Source: Alphaproteobacteria bacterium
GTDB taxonomy: Bacteria; Pseudomonadota; Alphaproteobacteria; Rhodobacterales; Rhodobacteraceae
Length of the DNA stretch: 64,000 bases
Direction of reading: 5' to 3'
NCBI GenBank assembly: GCA_030425145.1
Contig: JAUHVK010000023.1
Span: 1 to 64,000, forward strand
Shown: piece after piece, positions 33,385-42,033 of the stretch
Numbering within the stretch: position 1 is the stretch's first letter
How the letters are laid out: each line of letters begins with the position of its first letter
Notes under the pieces: model-generated
The model's input: only the letters and a program-made list of their open reading frames with translations
The model's database searches: none
Told to the model about the DNA's origin: nothing
Made by a program: the position numbers and the translations under genes

Positions 33385-34021
33385 GGTGATCTGCACAACA
33401 GTCTACCAGTTCCCTGAACTCTCCGACGTCGCCAAGGAAAAGGCGCGCAGCTGGTATCGTGAGCTTGGGCCCCATGATGATTTGTGGGACGCGGTCTACA
33501 AGGATTTCGAGAGGATCTGCGAGATCCTCGGAATCCGCCTGAAGACCACGCCCGTGCGCCTGATGGGCGGCGGGACTCGGGCCAAGCCCTGCATCTGGTT
33601 CTCAGGGTTCTGGAGCCAGTGCGACGGGGCTTGCTTCGAAGGTTACTGGTCCCACTCCAAGGGCGCGGCCGCGCGCATCCGGGACTACGCCCCGACGGAC
33701 GCGACGCTGCATGGCATAGCCGACTGGCTGCAGGCCATCCAGCGGCGGAATTTCTACCAGCTCGCTGCCGAGGTCAGCCACCGCGGCCGCTACTACCACG
33801 AATACACCATGTCCGTGGACGTCACGCGGGACAGCCCGACCTGGCAGCCGCCGACCGAAGACGCCGAGGAGATCGTGACCGAGGCGCTGCGTGATCTGGC
33901 CCGCTGGCTCTACCGCCAGCTTCAGGCTGAATACGACCACCTGACCTCGGACGAGGCTATAGAGGAGGGGATCATCGTCAACGAGTACACCTTCACCGAA
34001 GAAGGGCGCCGGTTCGGGTGA
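33377..34021 (+). CDS. Hypothetical protein, 214 aa
   Basis: MPEVICTTVYQFPELSDVAKEKARSW opens an alpha/beta protein with many Trp/Tyr (CIWFSGFWSQCDGACFEGYWSHSKG; YYHEYTMSVDVTRD) and a helical acidic C-terminal part. No signal or membrane helix. Homologues are sometimes labelled 'antitoxin of toxin-antitoxin stability system', a label I would not rely on. Coupled to the upstream 139-residue gene, which may be its partner. Confidence 0.75.
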   Translation: MPEVICTTVYQFPELSDVAKEKARSWYRELGPHDDLWDAVYKDFERICEILGIRLKTTPVRLMGGGTRAKPCIWFSGFWSQCDGACFEGYWSHSKGAAARIRDYAPTDATLHGIADWLQAIQRRNFYQLAAEVSHRGRYYHEYTMSVDVTRDSPTWQPPTEDAEEIVTEALRDLARWLYRQLQAEYDHLTSDEAIEEGIIVNEYTFTEEGRRFG

Positions 34022-34039
34022 GATCGCGGGCAGTTCATT

Positions 34040-34072
34040 TGATCTTTACAATGAGGCCATATGATCTATATT
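34040..34072 (+). promoter_or_regulatory. Promoter with tandem operator-like repeats (TA unit)
   Basis: TTTACA (34045-34050), 16 bp, TATATT (34067-34072) gives a good sigma-70-type promoter 20 bp before the antitoxin start. TGATCTTTA (34040-34048) and TGATCTATA (34062-34070) are direct repeats 22 bp apart, two helical turns, overlapping both promoter elements; they are likely autorepressor sites. Confidence 0.55.
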
Positions 34073-34091
34073 CAGCCCAATGGAGGACGCC

Positions 34092-34481
34092 ATGTACGTC
34101 GCAGAGAAAATCCGAGAACCTGCACAGATCAACGCCGTCGCGTTGAAGGCCTATGCGCGCGTGGTCGATGCTTGGGGCCTTAACCTGAACGAAGCGGCTG
34201 GCCTTGCCGATATGACGGTGAGCACGTGGAAGCGTGCCAAGAAGCCGGATTTCGCGGGGGAACTGACCAAGGATCAACTGCTGCGGCTCAGTGCGGTGAT
34301 CGGCATCTACAAATCGCTCGAACTCTATTTCTCCGAGCCGCTCGCGCGAAGCTGGTTCACCCGGCCGAACACGGGGCCGCTCTTTGGGGGCAGCCGTCCG
34401 GTTGACACGGCGATCGACGGCGGCTTGCCGCAAATTCTCGCGGTTCGGACCTATCTGGATGCGCTGCGTGGTGGGGCATGA
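34092..34481 (+). CDS. Xre/MbcA/ParS-type antitoxin
   Basis: A 129-residue antitoxin for the adjacent RES toxin. The N-terminal half is a divergent Xre helix-turn-helix (WGLNLNEAAGLADMTVSTWKRAKKP, about 29-53), the C-terminal half the MbcA/ParS toxin-binding part (RLSAVIGIYKSLELYFSEPLARSWFTRPNTGPLFGG). Start ATG 34092 behind GGAGGACGCC; an ATG at 34080 is possible. It overlaps the toxin start by 4 bp (ATGA). Confidence 0.88.
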   Translation: MYVAEKIREPAQINAVALKAYARVVDAWGLNLNEAAGLADMTVSTWKRAKKPDFAGELTKDQLLRLSAVIGIYKSLELYFSEPLARSWFTRPNTGPLFGGSRPVDTAIDGGLPQILAVRTYLDALRGGA

Positions 34482-35179
34482 AGCAGACCGAGATTTCCGA
34501 TCGCGGTCTCGTTCGTCTTCTGCCCGCTACCTACCACAAGCCGCCATCCCTGCGCGGTCTCGTCGATACCGATGACGAGATGGAGATCCTCGCAGAGATC
34601 GAGGGCCTGACCAGCGGCCGCCTTCTGGCCGAACGTGGCCGCAATCCCCATCTGGACCCGCGCGAGCTTGCCTGGCAGCGGCGCAGCCGCGATCTGCGCA
34701 TTTACGGCGACAGTCATGTCAACGCCGCCTTCACCTATACCCGCGCCGGCGGGAACCGCTTCAACACCGAAGATCGTGGCGCCTGGTACTGCGCGTGGGA
34801 GGTGATGGTTTCTGTCAGCGAAGTGGCCTGGCACCGCACCCGTGAACTCGGCTTTACCGGCAGCTTCCATGACAGCGCTCGCTATGTGGAATTGTTGGCG
34901 GATTTCATCGGCGTCTTAGATGACATGACCGACGAGCCAGGCCATCCCGCACTGCATCCGGATCCGGCTGTCGGCTATCCCGAGGGCCAAAGCCTGGCCC
35001 AACATCTTCGCCGGGCTGGATCGCGGGGTCTGATCTACCCCTCGGTCCGGGCGCCTGCGCCGGGTGGGAATTGCTTGGTCTGCTTCGAGCCGCACGCGAT
35101 CCAGAACGTCCGACCGGGCGCATCCTGGGATCTTGTTTGGAATGGGACACCGCACTACTCGGTTACGGCTGTCGGCTGA
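34478..35179 (+). CDS. RES-domain toxin
   Basis: A 233-residue RES-family protein; characterised members destroy NAD+ by phosphorolysis or hydrolysis. The signature residues are RAGGNRFNTE (RES Arg), the WEVMVSVSEVAWHR helix with Glu, and RGLIYPSVRAPAPGGNCLVCF with the Ser of 'YPS'. This is somewhat longer than the shortest RES toxins. Directly coupled to the Xre-type antitoxin, so plasmid stabilisation or phage defence is the likely role. Confidence 0.88.
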   Translation: MKQTEISDRGLVRLLPATYHKPPSLRGLVDTDDEMEILAEIEGLTSGRLLAERGRNPHLDPRELAWQRRSRDLRIYGDSHVNAAFTYTRAGGNRFNTEDRGAWYCAWEVMVSVSEVAWHRTRELGFTGSFHDSARYVELLADFIGVLDDMTDEPGHPALHPDPAVGYPEGQSLAQHLRRAGSRGLIYPSVRAPAPGGNCLVCFEPHAIQNVRPGASWDLVWNGTPHYSVTAVG

Positions 35180-35216
35180 CGAGTTACAGCGCAAGCGCCC
35201 TTGGAGGTCCGAAGAA

Positions 35217-35393
35217 ATGAAACCGGCTAATGACAATAGCGCGGAGGTCACGCACTTGAAGCCATGTGACCATCAGGTGTTCTTTGAGGCTTTGGACTGT
35301 CTGCCCTCACCTCCGGACGCACTACGAGCAGCATTTCGCCGGACGAAAGAGAGGTCATTCCGGCAAAACACATGGCTTCCAAAGATGGACTGA
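35217..35393 (+). CDS. Small hypothetical protein, 58 aa
   Basis: MKPANDNSAEVTHLKPCDHQ, then FEALDCLPSPPDALRAAFRRTKERSFRQNTWLPKMD. Start ATG 35217 lies 10 bp behind GGAGG. It follows the RES toxin by 37 bp. Two Cys, basic end, no membrane helix. No family recognised. Confidence 0.55.
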   Translation: MKPANDNSAEVTHLKPCDHQVFFEALDCLPSPPDALRAAFRRTKERSFRQNTWLPKMD

Positions 35394-35792
35394 GTCCGCC
35401 GGTCTTCTGGGCTTCCCATAGACGCGCTGAGGGCGGCGACGCCTCTGCCCCAAGAGACCACTATAGTTGTCTTTGATCAGGATACTTTTCCAGCGTTATG
35501 GACGCTCCAATATTGAGATTTCCAAAGAACTGAGGGGCTAGCCCCAAGTGGTGGGAGATATGAAGACGCGGGTTTGAGAGACGGCGGCGACTTGCGGTGG
35601 TTGCCGAATCTCGATGCGATGTGCCTCCCGGCGCGCCGTCGGGACCAGACCTTGGTCCTTCGGACAGGAGTATGACCGAGGCTGATGTCCCGAAGGGCTA
35701 ATCTGCCAATCTATAGGTTGGCAACCACGCTCGGTTTGCCAAGCCACGGTATGGCAGAAGCTCTGGAAGGCCGGAGCCAGCCGGTGCCGTGC
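35394..35792. other. Gene-free stretch
   Basis: 399 bp without a supported gene; frames on both strands are short and of unusual composition. A hairpin-like GGGGCTAGCCCC occurs at 35533-35544. It separates the toxin-antitoxin unit from a minus-strand gene. Confidence 0.4.
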
Positions 35793-36089
35793 TCACTTGT
35801 TTCCGTCGATCCACTTCGACATCAGCCCCTTGTCGCGGAAGCATTCATCCGGAACGGCGCGCCGTTTGATCCGAGCAAGCTTCTCCGCGAAGGCCACCTG
35901 CTTCGACGTCGGCAACCGATCCATGTCGGAGACCGGCTTCAGCTGGGCCTGCGCCTCGATCCAAGCACTCAACGACCGGCGGTCCTGCTGAACCTCCCAA
36001 GGCAGGAGGGTCTGGTTGCGTAAGGCGAGTGACCGCGCATAGGCGATCTGCTTAGGGGTCGCGGGCAGCGCGTACGTTGTGCTTTCCAT
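35793..36089 (-). CDS. Hypothetical protein with internal duplication, 98 aa
   Basis: Contains the repeated motif ATPKQIAYARSLALR (about 10-24) and PTSKQVAFAEKLARIK (about 60-75), each followed by a W-containing helix (LSAWIEAQ, MSKWIDG). The duplicated TxKQxxxAxxLA helix is also found in plasmid primase/topoisomerase-type proteins, so a nucleic-acid role is plausible. Divergent from the strawberry-notch gene. Start ATG 36089, behind GGGAGTTTCCCC. Confidence 0.7.
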   Translation of the reverse strand: MESTTYALPATPKQIAYARSLALRNQTLLPWEVQQDRRSLSAWIEAQAQLKPVSDMDRLPTSKQVAFAEKLARIKRRAVPDECFRDKGLMSKWIDGNK

Positions 36090-36171
36090 GGGGAAACTCC
36101 CTTGCTTGCTTGATCACCAATATAGAACATAACAAGAACAAAATCAAGCCGAGCGACTTCCAAGCATCGGT

Positions 36172-36266
36172 TCGAGAGGAAGAGGGTGGCCGGGGAAGAT
36201 CAGGCCTGAGGGTGCCCGAGAGAGGGTGTCCGGGCCTGATCCTGTCCCTCATTCCGGAGTTTCCCG
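36172..36266 (+). promoter_or_regulatory. Purine-rich leader with long stem (possible copy E)
   Basis: Starts GAGAGGAAGAGGGTGGCCGGGG as a purine block like copies A-C. GATCAGGCC (36198-36206) pairs perfectly with GGCCTGATC (36233-36241) around GGGTGCCCGAGAGAGGGTGT. GGAG lies 12 bp before the start codon. The fold differs in detail from copies A-C. Confidence 0.45.
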
Positions 36267-39200
36267 ATGACCTATCTCGCGCCTGTTGCGCCTCCCGTTC
36301 CCGTTCCATCTCGCAATCCCGCGCCTGCGATCCTCGCCGTCGCCGAAGCGTTGCAGCCCGATCTGGCGAAGGGCTTCCAGATCGACGCGCTGCGCCTGCG
36401 GCTTGAGATGGAGCACGCCTTTGGCGGCTCCGATGCCGATGGTGCCTGGGACTGGAAGCTCGCCTATGAGGCGGGCGAGGTGGCGCTCGTCCTCTTCCTG
36501 CGGAAATTCGGCCGCGCGCTTCTGACCCGGGCGGGCTCACCTGCCGCGTTGCTGCCGATCGTCGCCAAGGTGGCAGCCCTCTTGCCCACGCATACCCGGC
36601 GCTCGGAGCAAATGGAGCGCTTCCAGCAATTCTCGACGCCGCTGCCCATGGGACTGGCTGCAATGGCGGCAGCGCAAATCACGACCCGTGACCTCGTCCT
36701 CGAGCCTTCGGCCGGGACCGGGCTTCTGGCGATCCTCGCCGAAATCACGGGCGGCAGTCTCGCGCTGAACGAGCTTGCCGACACCCGCGCCGATCTTCTG
36801 CGCCGCCTCTTTCCGGGACGTCCGGTCACCGCGTTCGACGCCGCACAAATCGACGATCATCTCGACGCAAACCTGCGCCCGAGCGTCATCCTGATGAACC
36901 CGCCGTTCTCGGCGGTGGCCAATGTCGACGCTCGCAGCACCGAGGCAACAGCGCGGCATCTGCGCTCGGCGCTTGCGCGTCTGGCCCCCGGCGGACGGCT
37001 GGTCGCCATCACCGGTGCCGGTTTCGCGCCCGACGCACCCGCTTGGGCCGAGACCTTCGCCCGCCTGACCAAGACCGCGCATCTGGTCTTTACGGGTGCT
37101 GTGTCTGGTGCCGCCTTCGCGAACCACGGCACCAGCTTTGAAACCCGCCTCTCGGTCTTTGACAAGTGCCGCGGCGGCGAGCTGGGCGGCATCACAGCCG
37201 ATCTGGCGCGCCCGATATCTCCTGATGTCGCCAGCCTGCTGTCGCTGATTATCGCCCATGTCCCCCCGCGGCTTGTGCTGGCGCAGGTCGCACCAGCCCG
37301 GGAGGGCCCCACTTCCCCATTCCCGGGAAATCCTGCCCGCACCACGCGCACTGCGCCTACCGGCTCTCGCACCACGCCGGCAACACCCCCCACCAACACC
37401 GCTCCGCAGATCGAGGCCGCAGACCTTGCCTATACCTTGCGGGATGCGACCGAGGACGGGGCCAGCGCGCGCCTGTCGGATGCCATTTATGAGACCTTCC
37501 GTCTGCAGGCGATCGACATCCCCGGAGCGGAACCGCATCCGACCAAGCTTGTGCAATCTGCGGCCATGGCCTCGGTCGCACCGCCAAAACCGACCTATCG
37601 CCCCAAGCTGCCAGGCGGCGTACTCCGCGACGGCCTGCTGTCCGACGCGCAGCTCGAGACCGTGATCTACGCGGGCGAGGCGCATGGCGCGTATCTCGCG
37701 GGGTCTTGGACTGTCGATGAAACCGGCGACATGGTCTCGGCCGCGCCGGACGATGCCGCTGACGTCGTCCGTTTCCGCCGCGGCTTCTTCCTTGGCGACG
37801 GCACCGGGGCGGGCAAGGGCCGCCAGTCTGCCGGGATCCTGCTCGACAACTGGGCCCAGGGTCGGCGCAAAGCGCTCTGGATCTCGAAGAGCGACAAGCT
37901 GCTGGAGGATGCGCAGCGCGACTGGTCCGCACTCGGGCAGGAACGCTTGCTGGTGACGCCGCTGTCGCGCTTTGCGCAAGGCAAGGATATCCCGCTCTCC
38001 GAGGGCATCCTGTTCACCACCTATGCAACGGTGCGCTCCGAGGAGCGGGGCGCAAAAAAGTCCCGCGTCGACCAGATCGTCGACTGGCTCGGGGCCGACT
38101 TCGACGGGGTGATCTTGTTCGACGAAAGCCACGCCATGGCCAATGCCGCAGGAAGCAAGGGCGAGCGCGGCGATGTCACGGCGTCGCAGCAGGGCAGGGC
38201 GGGCCTGCGCCTGCAGCACAAGCTGCCCAATGCCCGTGTGGTCTATGTCTCTGCCACGGGCGCGACCTCGGTGCACAACCTTGCCTATGCGCAGCGGCTT
38301 GGGCTCTGGGGTGGCGAAGACTTTCCGTTCGCCACCCGGGCGGAGTTCGTCGAGGCGATTGAGGCGGGCGGTGTCGCCGCGATGGAAGTCCTCGCCCGCG
38401 ACCTGCGGTCGCTTGGCCTCTACACCGCCCGGTCGCTTTCTTACGACGGCGTCGAGTACGAGATGCTGGAACATGCGCTGACCCCCGAGCAGCGCGGCAT
38501 CTATGATGCCTATGCCGGGGCCTTCGCCATCATTCACAACAACCTCACCGCCGCGATGGAAGCCGCCAACATCACCGGTGAGAATAGCACGCTGAACCGC
38601 CAGGCCAAATCCGCCGCGCGCTCGGCCTTCGAATCCGCCAAGCAGCGCTTCTTCGGCCACCTGCTGACCTCAATGAAAACCCCCACCCTGATCGCCGCCA
38701 TCGACGCTGATCTCACCGCAGGCCATGCGGCTGTCATCCAGATCGTCTCGACCGGTGAGGCGCTGATGGAGCGCCGCCTGTCGGAGATCCCCACGGACGA
38801 GTGGAACGATGTGCGGGTGGATATCACGCCAAGAGAGGCTTGCCTGGACTACCTCGCCCATTCCTTCCCGGTGCAGCTCTATGAGCCCTTCACTGACAGC
38901 GAAGGCAACCTCTCCTCGCGCCCGGTCACGCGCGATGGCCAGCCGGTCGAATGCCGCGAGGCCGCCCGGAGGCGCGACGCGCTGATCGAGCATCTGGCCT
39001 CGCTGCCGCCGGTGCCCGGCGCGCTGGACCAGATCGTCCAGCGCTTCGGCACTGATCTGGTGGCGGAAGTGACAGGCCGCTCGCGCCGCATCGTGCGCAA
39101 GGGCGAAGGGCATGCGGCGCGCCTCGTGGTCGAATCCCGGGCGGGGTCTGCCAATCTCGCGGAAACCGCCGCGTTCATGGATGACCAGAAGCGCATCCTG

Positions 39201-40628
39201 ATCTTCTCGGATGCGGGTGGCACGGGGCGCAGCTATCACGCCGATCTGGGCGCCAAGAACCAGCGCCTGCGGGTCCACTACCTGCTCGAGCCGGGCTGGA
39301 AGGCCGATGCCGCGATCCAGGGCCTCGGGCGCACCAACCGCACCAATCAGGCGCAGCCGCCACTGTTCCGCCCCGTCGCCACGAATGTGAAAGCAGAAAA
39401 GAGGTTCCTGTCGACCATCGCGCGTCGCCTCGACACGCTCGGGGCGATCACGCGCGGCCAGCGTCAAACCGGCGGGCAGGGGCTGTTCCGGCCCGAGGAC
39501 AATCTGGAGTCTCCCTATGCCCGCGATGCCTTGCGCCAGCTTTACCGCCGCATCTATCGCGGCGATGTCGCGGGGTGCTCACTTGGCGCTTTCGAGGATG
39601 CCACAGGTCTCAGCCTGACCGATGACAATGGGCTGAAGGATGATCTGCCCCCGATCACGACCTTCCTCAATCGCCTGCTGGCGCTGACGATCGACATGCA
39701 GGCCGTGCTCTTCGCGGCCTTCGAGGAACTCCTCGACCAGCGAATCGAGGGCGCTATCGCGGCCGGGGTCTATGACCTCGGGCTCGAGACGCTGCGCGCC
39801 GAGAGCTTTCAGGTGACGGACGCACGGGTGATCTACACCCATCCCGGCTCCGGCGCGGAAACCCAACTGCTGACCATCGCGGAGAAGCGGCGCAATACGC
39901 CGACCTCGCTGGCCGATGCGCTGGACTGGCTCGGTGATCCAAAGGCGCGCCTGCTGGTCAACAGCCGTTCGGGCCGGGCGGCGGTGCAGGTTCCAGCCAC
40001 TAGCCTGATGTTGGATGACGGCACCATCGAGCCCCGCTTGCGGCTGATCCGGCCAACGGAGGCCAGCACCGTGCCTGCCAAGATCATGGAAGACACCCAA
40101 TGGCTGGAAGCCGACCGCACGGCCTTCGCCGCCGCATGGACCGCGGAACTGGCCGAGGTGCCGGAATTCACGGAAACCACGCTGCATATCGTGGCGGGGC
40201 TGCTGCTGCCGATCTGGAAGCAGCTCCCCCAGGATGAAACCCGCGTCTACCGGCTGCAGACCGATGACGGTCAGCGCATCATCGGTCGCCGCGTTTCGCC
40301 GTCGTGGGTCGCGACCACACTTGCCGCCGATGCGCCGAAGCTCACGGCGGCGCAGGTCCATGCCCTCGTTCTGGAGGGAAAGACCGTGGTGCGGCTGGCC
40401 GAGGGGATGGAGTTGCACCGGTCCCGCGTCATGGGGGTGAACCGGATCGAACTGTCCGGCTTTTTGGGTGCCGCCAAGGACCGGCTGAAGGCAGATGGGT
40501 TCTTCTCGGAGATCATCAGCTGGAAACTGCGGCTCTTCTGCCCAACAGACTCGAGCGGCATCGCAGTGCTTGATCGTCTGCTTGCACGTTGTCCTGTGAC
40601 AGAACTACATGCGCGCGGAGGGTGCTGA
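36267..40628 (+). CDS. Strawberry-notch-type helicase with N-terminal methyltransferase
   Basis: A 1453-residue plasmid protein. The N-terminal third contains a class I methyltransferase fold with LVLEPSAGTGLLAILAE (about 145-160) and the catalytic-type NPPFS (about 210). A Pro/Thr-rich linker (about 350-385) leads to the strawberry-notch (AAA_34-type) helicase core: LGDGTGAGKGRQ (Walker A, about 509-519), FDESHAMAN (DEAH-type box), VVYVSATGATS, and the C-terminal helicase part FSDAGGTGRSYHADLGAKNQRLRVHYLLEPGW with GLGRTNRTNQ. Family members are common on alphaproteobacterial plasmids; the role (anti-restriction, establishment or DNA modification) is unproven. Followed after 3 bp by the Toprim gene. 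Confidence 0.9.
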   Translation: MTYLAPVAPPVPVPSRNPAPAILAVAEALQPDLAKGFQIDALRLRLEMEHAFGGSDADGAWDWKLAYEAGEVALVLFLRKFGRALLTRAGSPAALLPIVAKVAALLPTHTRRSEQMERFQQFSTPLPMGLAAMAAAQITTRDLVLEPSAGTGLLAILAEITGGSLALNELADTRADLLRRLFPGRPVTAFDAAQIDDHLDANLRPSVILMNPPFSAVANVDARSTEATARHLRSALARLAPGGRLVAITGAGFAPDAPAWAETFARLTKTAHLVFTGAVSGAAFANHGTSFETRLSVFDKCRGGELGGITADLARPISPDVASLLSLIIAHVPPRLVLAQVAPAREGPTSPFPGNPARTTRTAPTGSRTTPATPPTNTAPQIEAADLAYTLRDATEDGASARLSDAIYETFRLQAIDIPGAEPHPTKLVQSAAMASVAPPKPTYRPKLPGGVLRDGLLSDAQLETVIYAGEAHGAYLAGSWTVDETGDMVSAAPDDAADVVRFRRGFFLGDGTGAGKGRQSAGILLDNWAQGRRKALWISKSDKLLEDAQRDWSALGQERLLVTPLSRFAQGKDIPLSEGILFTTYATVRSEERGAKKSRVDQIVDWLGADFDGVILFDESHAMANAAGSKGERGDVTASQQGRAGLRLQHKLPNARVVYVSATGATSVHNLAYAQRLGLWGGEDFPFATRAEFVEAIEAGGVAAMEVLARDLRSLGLYTARSLSYDGVEYEMLEHALTPEQRGIYDAYAGAFAIIHNNLTAAMEAANITGENSTLNRQAKSAARSAFESAKQRFFGHLLTSMKTPTLIAAIDADLTAGHAAVIQIVSTGEALMERRLSEIPTDEWNDVRVDITPREACLDYLAHSFPVQLYEPFTDSEGNLSSRPVTRDGQPVECREAARRRDALIEHLASLPPVPGALDQIVQRFGTDLVAEVTGRSRRIVRKGEGHAARLVVESRAGSANLAETAAFMDDQKRILIFSDAGGTGRSYHADLGAKNQRLRVHYLLEPGWKADAAIQGLGRTNRTNQAQPPLFRPVATNVKAEKRFLSTIARRLDTLGAITRGQRQTGGQGLFRPEDNLESPYARDALRQLYRRIYRGDVAGCSLGAFEDATGLSLTDDNGLKDDLPPITTFLNRLLALTIDMQAVLFAAFEELLDQRIEGAIAAGVYDLGLETLRAESFQVTDARVIYTHPGSGAETQLLTIAEKRRNTPTSLADALDWLGDPKARLLVNSRSGRAAVQVPATSLMLDDGTIEPRLRLIRPTEASTVPAKIMEDTQWLEADRTAFAAAWTAELAEVPEFTETTLHIVAGLLLPIWKQLPQDETRVYRLQTDDGQRIIGRRVSPSWVATTLAADAPKLTAAQVHALVLEGKTVVRLAEGMELHRSRVMGVNRIELSGFLGAAKDRLKADGFFSEIISWKLRLFCPTDSSGIAVLDRLLARCPVTELHARGGC

Positions 40629-40631
40629 GCC

Positions 40632-41663
40632 ATGTATTCTGAGACTGAAGATGTGATCCGCGGTCTGGCGGAGAACGCAGAGAGCGTGTGTCGCGCCTAC
40701 CTTCCCGCCGGACGGCGGGAAGGGTCCTACTGGATTGTGGGCGATTTGCAGAACAACCCTGGCCGGTCGCTCTTCGTGCGGCTGACTGGGCCTGCGTCAG
40801 GGCCGGGTGCTGCCGGCAAGTTCACGGACGGCGCCACGGGTGAGCATGGCGATCTCCTCGATATCATCCGCGAGCGAACCGGGATCTCGCGCTTTCCCGA
40901 TCTTCTGGCCGAGGCCCGTGCGCATCTAGGCCGTCCCCAGCCGTCCCTCCCGAATACGCCAGTGCCGAAGAAGGCCAAAGCCCCCGGTGGCACGCCAGCG
41001 GCGGCGGCGCGATTGTTTGCAGCCTCGGTGCCGGTCGCAGGCACGCTTGCCGACACCTACCTCCGCTCCCGAGGCATCACCCAAGGCGGCACGATGAGCG
41101 CGCTGCGCTTCCACCCGAAGTGCTGGCATCGGGATGAGGGTCAGACCCGAAGCATCCCCAGACCGGCGCTGATCGCGGCTGTCACCGATGGGGCAGGGGC
41201 CTTGCAGGGCGTGCATCGCACCTGGTTGGCGCCTGACGGACAGGGAAAGGCGGCTGTCGAGACGCAGCGGCGTGCCATGGGTCACCTCCTCGGCAATGCC
41301 GTCAGGCTGACCCCGCATGATGACATCCTCGTGATCGGCGAGGGCATCGAGACCATGCTGTCCCTGTCCGAAGCGGCCCCCGGCCTTCCCGTCTGGGCGG
41401 CGCTCTCGTCGGGTCACCTCGGGGCGGTCCAGTTGCCGAAGGGGCTGCAGCGCCTTTACATCGCCATCGACCGCGATCCGGCCGGGCAACGCGCGGCAGA
41501 GAGGTTGAGCGCCAGAGCAACCGAGGTCGGGATTGCCGTTCGGGTGTTGGAACCGCTGCTCGGAGATTTCAACGATGATCTCCGCGCGAACGGCAAGGAG
41601 GCGCTGCGCCAGCATCTGGCAGGGCAGATCGGGCTTGAGGATCGCCAACGCCTGTTGGGCTGA
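40632..41663 (+). CDS. Toprim-domain, primase-like protein
   Basis: A 343-residue protein with an N-terminal DUF7146-like part (YWIVGDLQNNPGRSLFVRLTG, GKFTDGATGEHGDLLDII, the zinc-free CHC2-like look-alike) and a C-terminal Toprim domain: ILVIGEGIETMLSLSEA (catalytic Glu, about 237) and LYIAIDRDPAGQRAAERL (DxD, about 276-278). Such proteins resemble phage/plasmid primases and act on incoming or replicating plasmid DNA by inference. It begins 3 bp after the strawberry-notch gene, so the two form an operon. Confidence 0.87.
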   Translation: MYSETEDVIRGLAENAESVCRAYLPAGRREGSYWIVGDLQNNPGRSLFVRLTGPASGPGAAGKFTDGATGEHGDLLDIIRERTGISRFPDLLAEARAHLGRPQPSLPNTPVPKKAKAPGGTPAAAARLFAASVPVAGTLADTYLRSRGITQGGTMSALRFHPKCWHRDEGQTRSIPRPALIAAVTDGAGALQGVHRTWLAPDGQGKAAVETQRRAMGHLLGNAVRLTPHDDILVIGEGIETMLSLSEAAPGLPVWAALSSGHLGAVQLPKGLQRLYIAIDRDPAGQRAAERLSARATEVGIAVRVLEPLLGDFNDDLRANGKEALRQHLAGQIGLEDRQRLLG

Positions 41664-41781
41664 GCCGCATCGCGCAGGGGGCGGTCAGGGGCAGAGGGGG
41701 TAGGGGTCCTGCAGTCCTGTCGCGGGTGTGGATCATCACCTTTGCCTCTTCCCGGGTAAATCTCATCCACCCGACACCCGA

Positions 41782-41989
41782 GCGGCCTTCAAGAGATGGG
41801 CAGGCGGCCGTCAAAGGGGACGCCTCATCAAGGGCGGCAGGCAAGCTATTTCCGCCGCGGGGGACGAGCCCCCGCTTTGCATCGCGAAACAAATAGCTTG
41901 CCTGCCGCCCTCCTCCACATGCGTTCCGGCCCCGAAGGCGGGGTGAGGGGGCGTCCCCAGTGACAGCTTTCGCAGCCCATGAAGGCCGC
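41782..41989. repeat. 208-bp nested palindrome
   Basis: Five pairs of arms are arranged symmetrically: GCGGCCTTC/GAAGGCCGC (41782-41790, 41981-41989); ATGGGC/GCCCAT (41796, 41975); GGGGACGCC/GGCGTCCCC (41816-41824, 41950-41958); a perfect 20-bp arm GGGCGGCAGGCAAGCTATTT (41832-41851) with its complement at 41891-41910; and a central hairpin GCGGGGG-ACGAG-CCCCCGC (41857-41875). It fills the gap between the Toprim and DUF2493 genes. It could be a cruciform, a MITE-like repeat or a structured leader. Confidence 0.75.
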
Positions 41990-42033
41990 GCGGGTTGTCG
42001 CGCGGATGAGACAGGCCCGGAGGCAAGAAACTG

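Noticed and set aside
36537-38660. 707-codon minus-strand open frame opposite the strawberry-notch gene
   Set aside because: Shadow of a GC-rich gene; no recognisable motif, while the plus strand shows methyltransferase and helicase motifs.
41782-41989. CRISPR-like repeats
   Set aside because: The repeats are inverted arms of one palindrome, not direct repeats with unique spacers.
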